A DNA stretch of 31,515 nt from Candidatus Cloacimonadota bacterium (GTDB lineage Bacteria > Muiribacteriota > UBA6191 > JACPRK01), in assembly GCA_021772705.1 (NCBI GenBank), contig JAJFLN010000457.1:1-31515 (forward strand), read 5' to 3'. This document shows positions 16,452 through 24,858 of this stretch, piece by piece. The number at the start of each line of letters is the position of its first letter. Position 1 is the first letter of the stretch. The notes beneath the pieces were generated by a model, which was not told the origin of the DNA, made no database searches, and saw only the letters and a list, made by a program, of their open reading frames with translations. Position numbers and translations under genes: made by a program.

Positions 16452-18916
16452 TCCCTGGCCGCCTCTGAGAGAGGCGACGACTGAGTGACCTCGAAGTGAA
16501 GCAGATCCTCGACCATGTCCACCTTCACGTGTTCTCCTTCCTTGACCCGGCGTTCGATGATTATCTCGGCGAGGCGATCCTCGATGTGCCGCTGAACCGA
16601 GCGCTTCAGCGGCCTGGCGCCATAGGTCGGATCGTGGCCGGCGGTGGCGATGTAGTCGATGGCGGCCTGACTGAACTGGATGGTGATCCCCTGCTCCAGG
16701 AGTCGAGCTTCGACCTGGTTCAGGATGAGCTGCACAATCTGCCTCAGCTCGGGAGCTGTGAGGGAGTGGAAGACAATGGTGTCGTCGACCCGATTGAGGA
16801 ACTCCGGTGAGAATCGCTTGTCCAGTTCTTGCATCACGGCTTCGCGAACCTCTTCGTAGCTGGAGTCCGACTCCTGGCAGTCCCGGGTCATCTCCAGGAT
16901 TCGATGGGCTCCGATGTTGGAAGTCATGACCAGAATCGTGTTGGTGAAGTTGACCGTCTTTCCCTTGCTGTCGGTCAGCCTGCCATCGTCCATGACCTGG
17001 AGCAAGATGTTGAAGACCTCGGTGTGAGCTTTCTCGATCTCGTCGAGAAGGATGACCGAGTAGGGACGGCGCCGGACCCGCTCGGTCAGCTGTCCGCCTT
17101 CCTCGTGTCCCACGTAACCCGGAGGAGCACCGATGAGGCGTGCCACAGTGTGGCGCTCCATGTACTCGGACATGTCCAGGCGGATCATGGCGTCCTCGTC
17201 TCCGAAGACCTGCTCGGCCAAGGCCTTGGCCAGCTCGGTCTTGCCGACGCCCGTGGGACCCAGGAAGAGGAACACCCCGTTGGGCCGCCTGGGATCCGCG
17301 AGGCCGGCCCGGGCTCTCTTGACCGCCCTGGCGACGGCCTGTACCGCCGCGTCCTGGCCGATCACCCGCTGGTGCAGATTGGCCTCCAGATTCACGAGAG
17401 CCTCTGAGTCCGAGAGGGCCATCTTCGTCACGGGTACACCGGTCCAGCGAGAGACGATGGCAGCCACGTCCTCGGCGTCGACCACGTTGTCACGCTGCTT
17501 GCGAGCCCGGGTGTCCTCCCACTCCCGCCGGGCGGCATCCAGCTCCTTCTGGAGCTCCAGCTTCCGGGCCTGAAGGGAGGCCATGGCTTCGTAGTGGGCG
17601 GTCTCCTCCTCCGGGGTCAGGAGTGCAGCCCGAGCCTGCTGAGCTTGCTCCTCCCGGGTGAGGTGAGTCATCTCCTCCTCCAGACGTCTCAGATCCGGGG
17701 GCATGTAGAGGCTCATCAACCGGACGCGGGCAGCCGCCTCGTCGATGCAGTCCACGGCCTTGTCGGGCAGGAAGCGGCCCGTCACATAGCGCGCCGAGAG
17801 GGATGCGGCAGCCTGCAGCGCTTCCTGGCTCAACACCACTCGATGGTGGGCTTCATAAGCGTCCTTCAAGCCCTCCAGGATACTCACGGTCTGCTCCACC
17901 GTCGGCTCGGCCACATTGACGGGCTGGAACCTGCGCTCCAGGGCAGAGTCCTTCTCCACGTGCCTCCGGTACTCATCGAGGGTTGTGGCTCCGATGCACT
18001 GCAGTTCCCCTCGGGCCAGGGCTGGCTTCAGGATATTGGCGGCGTCGATGGTGCCTTCGGCCGAGCCGGCTCCCACCAGAGTGTGCAGCTCATCGATGAA
18101 CAGGATCACGTTGCCGTCGGTCCGGATCTCGTCGACCAATCCCTTCAGCCGTTCCTCGAATTCCCCTCGGAACTTGGTTCCCGCCACCAGGTTGGACACG
18201 GGCAGGGAAACAACCCGCTTCGACTTCAGGACCTCCGGTACGATGCCGTTGGCGATCTGCGAAGCCAGACCTTCAGCGATGGCGGTCTTGCCCACGCCGG
18301 GCTCCCCGATGAGGCAAGGGTTGTTCTTGGTCCTACGAGAGAGGATCTGCACCACTCGCTCGATCTCCTCGTCCCGGCCCACAACGACATCGAGCTTCTT
18401 CTCACGGGCGAGACGAGTCATGTCGATCCCGAACTCGTCGAGGAGAGTCTTCTTCTGTGCGCCCTCTCCTCCGGGCTCGGAGGCGATGAGCTCCCGGATC
18501 TTCCCGTGGAAGTCCTCGAGATCGATACCCTGATGCTGGAGTGCCCGGGAGGCGACGCCTTCCCGCTCCCGGCAGAGGGCCAGCAGGAGGTGTTCGCCGC
18601 CGACCCAGTTCTGTTGCAGAGACTGGGCCTCGTCGACGGCCATCTGCAGCACAGTTTTGGCCAGGGGGGAGTACTCGAAGCCCTTGGCCGGAGTTGACTG
18701 ACCAGCCGGAGAAAGACGCAGGATCTCCTGCCGTAGCCGGGCTGCGTCGGCGGAGACGGTGGCGAATGCTCTCTGGACGATGCCTGTTCCAATGCCGAGC
18801 AGTGCAAGCAGCAAGTGTTCGGTTCCGAGATAGGAGTGTTTCAGAAAGCGAGCCTCTTGCTCGGACTGCCCCATGACCCTCTTGGCCTCATCGGTGAAGA
18901 TATCGAAGATATTCAT
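16448..18916 (-). CDS. clpC: ClpC-type AAA+ unfoldase lacking the ClpP-docking tripeptide
   Basis: An 822-residue class 1 Clp/Hsp100 protein. Order: double Clp_N domain (1-145); AAA-1 with Walker A GEPGVGKT (204-211) and Walker B ILFIDE (271-276); a short ClpC-like middle domain (about 400-475, longer by roughly a dozen residues than B. subtilis ClpC but far shorter than ClpB); AAA-2 with Walker A GPTGVGKT (553-560) and Walker B VILLDE (621-626); sensor MTSN (664-667); and the C-terminal YGARPLKRSVQ (765-775). Odd: the loop after MTSNIGA (671-690, HRILEMTRDCQESDSSYEEV) has no [LIV]-G-F tripeptide, which ClpP partners need, and is three residues shorter than in B. subtilis ClpC. A ribosome site GGGGAGA lies about 9 bases from the ATG, and a promoter candidate is at 18953-18982. 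It is the first gene of a four-gene overlapping operon. It may work as a disaggregase or with another partner. Confidence 0.96.
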   Translation of the reverse strand: MNIFDIFTDEAKRVMGQSEQEARFLKHSYLGTEHLLLALLGIGTGIVQRAFATVSADAARLRQEILRLSPAGQSTPAKGFEYSPLAKTVLQMAVDEAQSLQQNWVGGEHLLLALCREREGVASRALQHQGIDLEDFHGKIRELIASEPGGEGAQKKTLLDEFGIDMTRLAREKKLDVVVGRDEEIERVVQILSRRTKNNPCLIGEPGVGKTAIAEGLASQIANGIVPEVLKSKRVVSLPVSNLVAGTKFRGEFEERLKGLVDEIRTDGNVILFIDELHTLVGAGSAEGTIDAANILKPALARGELQCIGATTLDEYRRHVEKDSALERRFQPVNVAEPTVEQTVSILEGLKDAYEAHHRVVLSQEALQAAASLSARYVTGRFLPDKAVDCIDEAAARVRLMSLYMPPDLRRLEEEMTHLTREEQAQQARAALLTPEEETAHYEAMASLQARKLELQKELDAARREWEDTRARKQRDNVVDAEDVAAIVSRWTGVPVTKMALSDSEALVNLEANLHQRVIGQDAAVQAVARAVKRARAGLADPRRPNGVFLFLGPTGVGKTELAKALAEQVFGDEDAMIRLDMSEYMERHTVARLIGAPPGYVGHEEGGQLTERVRRRPYSVILLDEIEKAHTEVFNILLQVMDDGRLTDSKGKTVNFTNTILVMTSNIGAHRILEMTRDCQESDSSYEEVREAVMQELDKRFSPEFLNRVDDTIVFHSLTAPELRQIVQLILNQVEARLLEQGITIQFSQAAIDYIATAGHDPTYGARPLKRSVQRHIEDRLAEIIIERRVKEGEHVKVDMVEDLLHFEVTQSSPLSEAARE

Positions 18917-18952
18917 TGTTGTCGTCTCCCCGTGTTCAGGCCTTGATGCGCG

Positions 18953-18982
18953 ATGCTATCACGGCCTCGTGAAGGAGCGCAA
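18953..18982 (-). promoter_or_regulatory. Candidate promoter of the clpC operon
   Basis: On the minus strand TTGCGC (18982-18977), 18 bases, TAGCAT (18958-18953), preceded by TG-A as an extended -10. Predicted start about 18946, giving a 30-base leader that holds the GGGGAGA ribosome site. No CIRCE or CtsR-like operator is visible. Confidence 0.48.
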
Positions 18983-19255
18983 TCGGCACTCCCGGTGCCG
19001 CTCCGCTCTGGAACAGAGTCCGGAGTCGAAGTGCTTCCCCTTCTCTCCTGCAAGGGCCGTTCCAGGTAACACCAGATCGCCTGATTGCGTCGTGTTGCTG
19101 GATCAGAAGTGCCGGTGTACTCTTCTTCGAAGGCCAGCACGGGACCCTCAGGGGAGGACAGGCAAGAACGTCGCCTTGCCCCGGTAGGCCATCGATGGAA
19201 CGGAAAGGTACGAGATCAGCCGGTCCGAACCGGCGGTACACAGTGCGAGGGCTCT

Positions 19256-20641
19256 TTGAGGCAGACCGGCAACGACGGCAGCCCGGGATCGCTGCGGACG
19301 CGGAACGATCCGGCAGACGAAGCTGCTTCCGCGATCGAGGAGGCTACAGGTCTGCAGACGGGCTACGTCCTGGACCTGGATCGATTTGGTCAGGATCTGG
19401 GACGCTTCGTGGAGCTACTCAAGAGAGACCCCCAGCTCAGGTATCACCGGGCCGATCGGGACCTGTTGCTCGACAGCCTGGAGCAATTGCTGGAGCAGAA
19501 CGCCCGAACCGACGAGGAGGCCGTCTTCGACACCGCCGATCTGGCGAGGGATACCCTCCCGTTGGTGGTCACCGACACGTTCCGCCGGGAGACTCGGGAG
19601 CTGCTGGAGGACTGCCTCAAGTTCCGGGTCTGGCCAGCGGAGGATCGGCAGGCCTTGGTCACGGCGCTGATGCTCTCGGGCCTGGAGGATCGGGCCCGGG
19701 AATCGGAATGCAATCCTCTCTGGATTGCCCTCCTGGGACAGAGCATCGAGGACTTGATCTCCCTGGAGAACAGCCTGCTGCCTCTGATGGAGACCACCGA
19801 TACGGCCGGCATCTCTCTGGAGAGACCCGAAGACCCGATGATACTGAATCAGCTGCTGGAGGGCACAGATTGCCCCAAGCACTACCTGTTCCAACCCCTC
19901 TTCCAGGGAGCTCATCGGGCGGCTCAGCTCATCACCGAGGATCGGGTCGCCACGGTGATCCCCCTCTACGAAATCCTGCCCATCTTCCTGGCAGTCTTTC
20001 AGGTCTGGGCCGAGGCCAGCGATTACGGCAAGCGAGAGACGGAGCAGATGCCCGGCCTTCACGAAAACGTGTTGATGGCATTTCAGACAGCGGCGGAGCG
20101 AACCCTGGACGACCAGGTGGTCACCTCCATCTCGGAAGCCCTGTCCGATGCGGCCCAGGACGCGGCGGCCTCGGGCGAAACCCCACTCGGTGAGTTGCTC
20201 TGCTGCGCCAGCCGGTTCAGCGAGACCGTGCCCTGGCAGAGCAACCCTCTCACCTCCCAGTTCCTGCTGAAGCTCTGCTCCAGTCCCGAGACCTGCTGCG
20301 TCGGACCCGGCGCCGCGGAGGCCCTCCGTCTGGCCGGAGATCCGACTGTCTATGAGCACTACCACAACTACGGCACGGCGCTCCTGAAATCGGGAGAGCT
20401 GCGAGGCGCAGGCCGGGTCTTTGCGGCGGGACTGGAGCATCTGGGCGACAGCTGGAGAGGGCTCCTCGATCTGGCGCTGGTCTATCGGGCCCTGGGGGAG
20501 GGCGCCACGGCGGCGAAGGTGTTCCAGGAAGCTCTGAAGGCCCCGGACCTGACGGAGGATGCAACAGCCCAGATCGAAACGGAGCGGGCAGGTGTCTCCA
20601 GAGGACTCGACCTGTCTCCGCCATTCGACTGTCGAGAGTGA
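19256..20641 (+). CDS. Helical protein of unknown function with a TPR-like C-terminus
   Basis: A protein of about 461 residues that I cannot assign. It is mostly amphipathic helix. The C-terminal part (about 375-445) has a pair of TPR-like units, HYHNYGTALLKSGELRGAGRV and GLLDLALVYRALGEGATAAKVF (each split here from a longer helix pair), with the alanine/leucine pattern of TPRs. A double cysteine occurs in ELLCCASRF and in SSPETCCVGP. No signal peptide or membrane helix is seen, so it is probably cytoplasmic. The start is uncertain: the frame is open from 19085 (TTG), but third-position GC is low before about 19256 and high after it. The TTG at 19256 has GCGAGGG about 5 bases upstream and was chosen for that reason. 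A frame-1 ATG at 19195 leads to a shadow frame. It is divergent from clpC, and copy B of the dispersed repeat follows it. Confidence 0.74.
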   Translation: MRQTGNDGSPGSLRTRNDPADEAASAIEEATGLQTGYVLDLDRFGQDLGRFVELLKRDPQLRYHRADRDLLLDSLEQLLEQNARTDEEAVFDTADLARDTLPLVVTDTFRRETRELLEDCLKFRVWPAEDRQALVTALMLSGLEDRARESECNPLWIALLGQSIEDLISLENSLLPLMETTDTAGISLERPEDPMILNQLLEGTDCPKHYLFQPLFQGAHRAAQLITEDRVATVIPLYEILPIFLAVFQVWAEASDYGKRETEQMPGLHENVLMAFQTAAERTLDDQVVTSISEALSDAAQDAAASGETPLGELLCCASRFSETVPWQSNPLTSQFLLKLCSSPETCCVGPGAAEALRLAGDPTVYEHYHNYGTALLKSGELRGAGRVFAAGLEHLGDSWRGLLDLALVYRALGEGATAAKVFQEALKAPDLTEDATAQIETERAGVSRGLDLSPPFDCRE

Positions 20642-20656
20642 CCCTTCCAGTCTGCT

Positions 20657-20865
20657 CAGGAACGGAGTAACTCCACAGTCTTCCGGCTGGAGCCTGAACA
20701 GGGGACCGGGAACAGGCAACAGGGAATTCGAGGCCTTGGTCTCCGATGACCTGCGGCAATCTCCAGTTGGGACTCGAGGAGCAATTGACCCAAGGGGAGC
20801 AACATCGACCGGTACAATTCCCAGTTCCCGGTCCTCTGTTCCCGGCTCCCTGTTCCCTGTTCCGG
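20657..20865. repeat. Dispersed composite repeat, copy B
   Basis: Left part: palindromic head CGGAGTAACTCC (20663-20674), TTCCGGCTGGAGC, then AACAGGGGACCGGGAACAGG (20697-20716). Right part, in the opposite orientation: three diverged 14-base units of the CTGTTCCCGGTCCC type (20822-20863). About 100 bases of unrecognised sequence lie between. Head and units match copy A (9735-9812) read on the minus strand. It fills the convergent spacer between the helical protein gene and the M16 protease, and may supply a terminator-like structure for both. Confidence 0.68.
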
Positions 20866-20910
20866 CTTCACCCGAGGATCAGCACGGCTCTCTTTTTCTC
20901 TCACACACCC

Positions 20911-23634
20911 CTACCGGGCCGTGACCTCAATCCAGTCGGACCCGTCCAGGACCCGGTTGGCCTCCTCCTGGACGGCGGCGCCGTTGACTTGGGCGAGACG
21001 GGGCCACATCCCCATGTCGTCAGCCGCCAGATAGCCCTGCCACTCGGCCAGTCCCAGGCGATAGGCTCGGCCGATGGAGGTCTGGGCCCGCATGGCCATG
21101 CGCCCCCGCAGCCTGCCGAGAGTCCGTTCGACTTCCTCCTCCGCCGGAGGTGATGCACACAGCTCATCAAGGACCTTCGAGACGGCCTCCCGGGCGGCCT
21201 TCAAGTTGCCGGGCCGGGTACCGAGCCTGATACTGATCCGGGCCCCCAGAACATCCTCGGTGATGGCAGCCCCGATGGAGTAGGCCAGGCCGAGCTTCTC
21301 CCGCACTCTGTCGGCCAGCCTCTCTGAGAGAAGGGACGCCAGAACAATGCGGGTGGGACGCCGGTCCGGAGATCTGTCGAGACGGCGGGCCATCCGGAGC
21401 TGGAGCTGAGCCGAGGGCGGGCCGGCAGGAGGAGCCTCCAGATGAAGCGGCCCTGAGTCGCCTTCCGGGAGCCCCTGACCCGGAGACTGAGCCGGACTGG
21501 GGCGAGAAGGCTCCCTGTCCCGATCGGCCACGAGTTGCCTCAGCTGGCGCTCCAGAGCGTCTCCCGGGATGGGGCTCACAATGCTGATCACGATCCGGGA
21601 GGGCTCGAAGTACCGGCCTTGGAACCGGCGCAGAGCTTCCAGGTCCAGGGACTGTAGGTCCTGCTCGACTCCCAGAGGTGAATGGCTCCAGGGTCCAGCC
21701 CCGAGCAGACTCTTCATGAGAAGCGATCTGGCCCGCCTCGATGCAGCCCGATTGTCAGCTCTCAGATCTCGAAGGAGGCCTCGCTTCTCTCTCTTAAAGT
21801 CAGCCAGCTCGAGTCCGGGATTCCAGATCATGTCTGCCAGCAGGGACAGAGCTCCTTGCCAGCGATCTGCCAACGCCTCGAGGCGGACATAGGAAAAGAG
21901 AGGGGAGAAGTAATAGTCATCGAAGGGGATCCGCCGATCGTCGGCCACCTTCAAGGAGGCTCCCACAGCCCCCAGATCCCCTTCCAGCTGTCGTCGATCG
22001 CGATACTTCGTCCCGGCCTTCAGCATCCGATGAAGCAACTCCGCAACTCCAGCCTGACCTGGCGCCTCGGCCAGGTTCCGGCCGTCGATCAGGACGTGGA
22101 CCGCCAGGACCCGGGTTGAGGGATCTCGCAGAGTCACAAGACGAAGACCGGACTCGAAGAGCGTTCGCACCGGTGCGTCACGGCGCGTCACAACTGCGTC
22201 ATCGCCCGAAGGCCGGGCCGAGGAGCTGCCTGCGGCGGGGGTCTTGCTCGAGCCGGCGAGCGGCGGAGCCGACGAGGCCTGGGAGGACTCTGGCTGGAAA
22301 AGTATTCCCCGCAGATCCGAGGACGCGTCCAGGGCATCGACCAGAGCCCCCAGCGTTCCGGGACTCAGTTCGATCAGGCGGCCGGCCTCCAGGACCGGCT
22401 GATCGCCGCCGCGCCAGGCGGCCAGGTCGTCAGCTCGATAGAAGGAGTCGTAGTGCAGCTGTTCCCTGAGCCGAAGGTCCTCTGCCAGCATGGAGGTCCG
22501 GGACTGCTCGAAGCGATCGGGAAACCTGGGCGACCCGACCACTTCCCGCAGCCCGGCGACAGCGACGGCCCGGAGATCGGGCAATGTCTGGCCTGCTTCC
22601 ATCGGGCTGGCGACGACGAGCCAGCTACCGCCTGGGCCGCTGCGAGTCTCGAAGCCGAGCTCCAACTCCCCGGAAGCAGGGCCGGAGGCCAGGTTTGCCA
22701 GGAGTTTCCAGGCTGTCCGGCCCGCCGGGTCCAGGTCAGGGAGCCTCCAGGCCACGGTTCCTCGGCGGGTGGTTCCCTGAGTTGCTGTGGTCAGGTCCAT
22801 GGGCGTCCCGGAACGATCCGCAGGCGCGCCGAGCCGATCGCCGGTGGCCGCCTCTCGGTCCGGGTAGCCTCCGCCCGTACCCGCCGGAGCCTTTCCAAAT
22901 GTACGTTTCACGGCCTGCAGTACCTCATCCAGTTCAAAGCCACCGGCCACCACCAGCACCGTGTTGGCCGGTCTGTAGCGGCTCTTGTAGTAGCGAAGCA
23001 CGTCGGCCCTGTCCATGGATCCGATGGAGTCGGCTGTCCCCAGCACGGGTCTCGAACGGGCCGTGCCCGGGAAGAGCAGGCGCTTCACCTGCAGGGATTC
23101 CCCGTAGATCGGGCGGGACATGTCACTTGCCATCTCCTCCAGGACGATCCCTTTCTCCTTCTGGAACTTGGCCGCCGGCAAGGTGGAGTTGAAGAGCATG
23201 TCACTCTGAATCTCCAGCGCCTTCTCCAAGGTCTCGGCGGCTCCGACCATCTGAAACAGGGTGAACTCCTCCCGTGTCGATGCGTTGTTGTAAAGGCCCA
23301 GCCGATCCACCTCGGCGTAGAGCTCTTCCTGGGTGCGGCTGGCCGTGCCGTTGAACAGCAGATGCTCCAGGAAGTGAGACGCGCCGGATTGTTCGGGAGT
23401 CTCCAGGTCCGAGCCCGCAGCGACGATGGCCGTCAAGGCGATGACAGGTGATCCGGGCCGCCGATCGAGGAGCAGCCGGAGACCGTTATCCAGGACAAGA
23501 CCGGCCTCCTTCGAAGTCCTGGACTCGCCGGCGGCGAAAGAGGCGGAGAAGCTGCCTGTGAAAGCCAGGAGGATCGGGAGGCTGACAGCAAGAAAGGGCA
23601 AGGAGAGTCGGGCTCGACGTCGCGTGGAGTTCAT
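20911..23634 (-). CDS. Exported two-domain M16 zinc metalloprotease (pitrilysin/insulinase family)
   Basis: A 907-residue secreted peptidase. Signal peptide about 1-35 (PFLAVSLPILLAFTGSFSASFA). The first M16 domain begins at VLDNGLRLLLDRRPGSPV and carries the inverted zinc motif HFLEH (H87, E90, H91) with the third ligand E167 in KGIVLEEM exactly 76 residues after H91, as in active M16 enzymes. An M16_C-like domain follows (about 200-400, ADVLRYYKSRYRPANTVLVVAG), then an Ala/Ser/Pro-rich linker (about 460-490). A second M16 half follows (about 500-900), in which the motif position reads ELLHRML and has lost the zinc ligands, so it is structural. Such fused pairs degrade peptides or process exported proteins in the periplasm. 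No Shine-Dalgarno is seen; a TATCCT -10 lies 7 bases from the ATG. It follows the RING membrane gene by 65 bases on the same strand, with a hairpin between. Confidence 0.95.
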   Translation of the reverse strand: MNSTRRRARLSLPFLAVSLPILLAFTGSFSASFAAGESRTSKEAGLVLDNGLRLLLDRRPGSPVIALTAIVAAGSDLETPEQSGASHFLEHLLFNGTASRTQEELYAEVDRLGLYNNASTREEFTLFQMVGAAETLEKALEIQSDMLFNSTLPAAKFQKEKGIVLEEMASDMSRPIYGESLQVKRLLFPGTARSRPVLGTADSIGSMDRADVLRYYKSRYRPANTVLVVAGGFELDEVLQAVKRTFGKAPAGTGGGYPDREAATGDRLGAPADRSGTPMDLTTATQGTTRRGTVAWRLPDLDPAGRTAWKLLANLASGPASGELELGFETRSGPGGSWLVVASPMEAGQTLPDLRAVAVAGLREVVGSPRFPDRFEQSRTSMLAEDLRLREQLHYDSFYRADDLAAWRGGDQPVLEAGRLIELSPGTLGALVDALDASSDLRGILFQPESSQASSAPPLAGSSKTPAAGSSSARPSGDDAVVTRRDAPVRTLFESGLRLVTLRDPSTRVLAVHVLIDGRNLAEAPGQAGVAELLHRMLKAGTKYRDRRQLEGDLGAVGASLKVADDRRIPFDDYYFSPLFSYVRLEALADRWQGALSLLADMIWNPGLELADFKREKRGLLRDLRADNRAASRRARSLLMKSLLGAGPWSHSPLGVEQDLQSLDLEALRRFQGRYFEPSRIVISIVSPIPGDALERQLRQLVADRDREPSRPSPAQSPGQGLPEGDSGPLHLEAPPAGPPSAQLQLRMARRLDRSPDRRPTRIVLASLLSERLADRVREKLGLAYSIGAAITEDVLGARISIRLGTRPGNLKAAREAVSKVLDELCASPPAEEEVERTLGRLRGRMAMRAQTSIGRAYRLGLAEWQGYLAADDMGMWPRLAQVNGAAVQEEANRVLDGSDWIEVTAR

Positions 23635-23641
23635 GGGTCAG

Positions 23642-23670
23642 AGGATAACCCAGGTCGACGAGGCTGGGAA
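23642..23670 (-). promoter_or_regulatory. Candidate promoter of the M16 protease, nearly leaderless
   Basis: On the minus strand TTCCCA (23670-23665), 17 bases, TATCCT (23647-23642), then only CTGACCC before the ATG. No ribosome site is present, which fits a leaderless message. Confidence 0.35.
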
Positions 23671-23676
23671 GCCGCA

Positions 23677-23695
23677 CCCCCGGATCGGCCGGGGG
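23677..23695 (-). terminator. GC-rich hairpin after the RING-protein gene
   Basis: CCCCCGG-ATCGG-CCGGGGG, a perfect 7-bp stem 5 bases past the stop codon of the membrane RING protein. There is no U tract, so it may be a weak terminator or a 3'-end stabiliser separating this gene from the M16 gene. Confidence 0.38.
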
Positions 23696-23699
23696 AGGC

Positions 23700-24680
23700 T
23701 CAGTCCCCGCCGTTCATCTGCTTTCGAATGTCGCCGGCCGCAGGAGGCCAATCGCGGGAGGTGATGAGCGACCCCCCGCACGCGAATATGGCGCACCGCC
23801 CGGCGTACTCCCAGCAGTCGGAGTGGTAGGGCGCCGCGCATCGCTGGCACAGGAGGGGCGTCTTGCCGGCCACGTCGCCACAGACGGCGCAGGTCGCACC
23901 GATGGTCGATAGCTCCACTCCAGCGACGCCGGTCAGCTCGCCCACCACGTCGGGCCGGGACAGTCTCTGTTCGTACTCCGAGACCAGGATGTGGCCCAGA
24001 GCCAGGGCCGGAACCAGCAGGCTCCAGACATGGGTTCCTTCCATGGCCCGGAGGTTCTCGTGGCCGTACTCGCAGGCCAGGTAGATCAGGGTCAAGGCGA
24101 GTCCCGTCGTGGGTGCTCCGATGCGGCCCAGGAGGTCCCGATCGTACTGGAGCCGGCTCCGCCAGTATCGGGCCGGGATCAGGGACCAGCAGAGAGTGAG
24201 AGGAATCATGAGGAGAAGCAGGAACTGGACTGCGATCCCAACCAGGACAGGCAAGGATGGCAGCAGAGTGATCGCCTCGTAACGAATCGACAGGAAGAGG
24301 ACCACTCTGGGGATCAGCAATCCGGCCAGAGTGAGGACTGCCCAGCTGATCCCCTTCCGGATTCCCTGGGAGGAAGTCTCGTCATGCCTCACCCAGGAGA
24401 TGGCGGCGAAGACGAGGAAGTAGACCAGGAAGATCTCGGCGGTCCAGACACCAACGGCCGACACCGGTTCTCCATTGGTAGTGAGCGGACAGCGAGTCTG
24501 GAACCCATCGAGAGTGACCAGTTCGTACCAGACCCAGAAAGCGACGGCAAATCGGAACCAGGGCGCCTCGGGATCATCGACCCAGCCCAGGAAGTGCTGG
24601 ATGCCCAGACCTGGGCGAACCTCCTCGGCATCAATGAAGAGGACGTCCTCCCGGTGCGATGTGGGGTGAGGTGCTTCCAC
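23700..24680 (-). CDS. Multi-pass membrane protein with a C-terminal prokaryotic RING-type zinc finger
   Basis: A 326-residue protein. Predicted membrane segments: about 40-58, 78-97, 113-131, 142-165, 190-204 and 219-234. The C-terminal cytosolic tail carries eight putative zinc ligands in RING-like order: C264-x2-C267-x10-C278-x2-C281-x4-H286-x2-C289-x6-C296-x4-C301. The segment CAVCGD followed by LLCQRCAAPYHSDCWEYAGRC is very like the Pfam prokaryotic RING finger family 1, known from bacteria with complex membranes and mostly of unknown function. Such fingers bind zinc and may mediate protein interaction or, more speculatively, ubiquitin-like ligation. The start is GTG at 24680, with AGAGG about 8 bases upstream. 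A candidate small membrane ORF ends 31 bases before it. Cytosolic placement of the finger is inferred from its cysteine content. Confidence 0.8.
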   Translation of the reverse strand: MEAPHPTSHREDVLFIDAEEVRPGLGIQHFLGWVDDPEAPWFRFAVAFWVWYELVTLDGFQTRCPLTTNGEPVSAVGVWTAEIFLVYFLVFAAISWVRHDETSSQGIRKGISWAVLTLAGLLIPRVVLFLSIRYEAITLLPSLPVLVGIAVQFLLLLMIPLTLCWSLIPARYWRSRLQYDRDLLGRIGAPTTGLALTLIYLACEYGHENLRAMEGTHVWSLLVPALALGHILVSEYEQRLSRPDVVGELTGVAGVELSTIGATCAVCGDVAGKTPLLCQRCAAPYHSDCWEYAGRCAIFACGGSLITSRDWPPAAGDIRKQMNGGD

Positions 24681-24711
24681 GGGTAGACCTCTGCGTCGGG
24701 CTCCGAGACTG

Positions 24712-24858
24712 TCAGCTGTGGTGAATGTACGGCAGAATGAGGAAACCCCAGTACAACACCAGCAAGAACCCTGCCCGGGGGCAGCATGCGGATGGGCCCG
24801 GGATCATGAGTCCTTTCATGTCATCCAGGATGGCCGGATGGTCCCGGAGCGGCGCCAT
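24712..24858 (-). CDS. Possible 48-residue small membrane protein
   Basis: ATG at 24858 (reads MAPLRDHPAILDDMKGLMIP onwards), ending with a hydrophobic segment GFLLVLYWGFLILPYI (residues 30-45) and HHS before TGA at 24712. A weak GAGGCGGA precedes the ATG directly. It lies 31 bases upstream of the RING membrane gene on the same strand, which is a good position for a leader or partner protein. It is too short for codon statistics, and no family is known. It could be chance. Confidence 0.35.
   Translation of the reverse strand: MAPLRDHPAILDDMKGLMIPGPSACCPRAGFLLVLYWGFLILPYIHHS

Noticed and set aside
19195..20193. Alternative frame starting with ATG inside the helical protein gene, possible frameshift
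   Set aside because: The encoded sequence is Arg/Gly/Pro-rich without helix pattern. The main frame needs no correction if TTG at 19256 is used.
19415..20719. 434-codon minus-strand frame opposite the helical protein gene
   Set aside because: Gln/Arg/Gly-rich, no domain. The plus-strand frame has the TPR pattern and better third-position GC.
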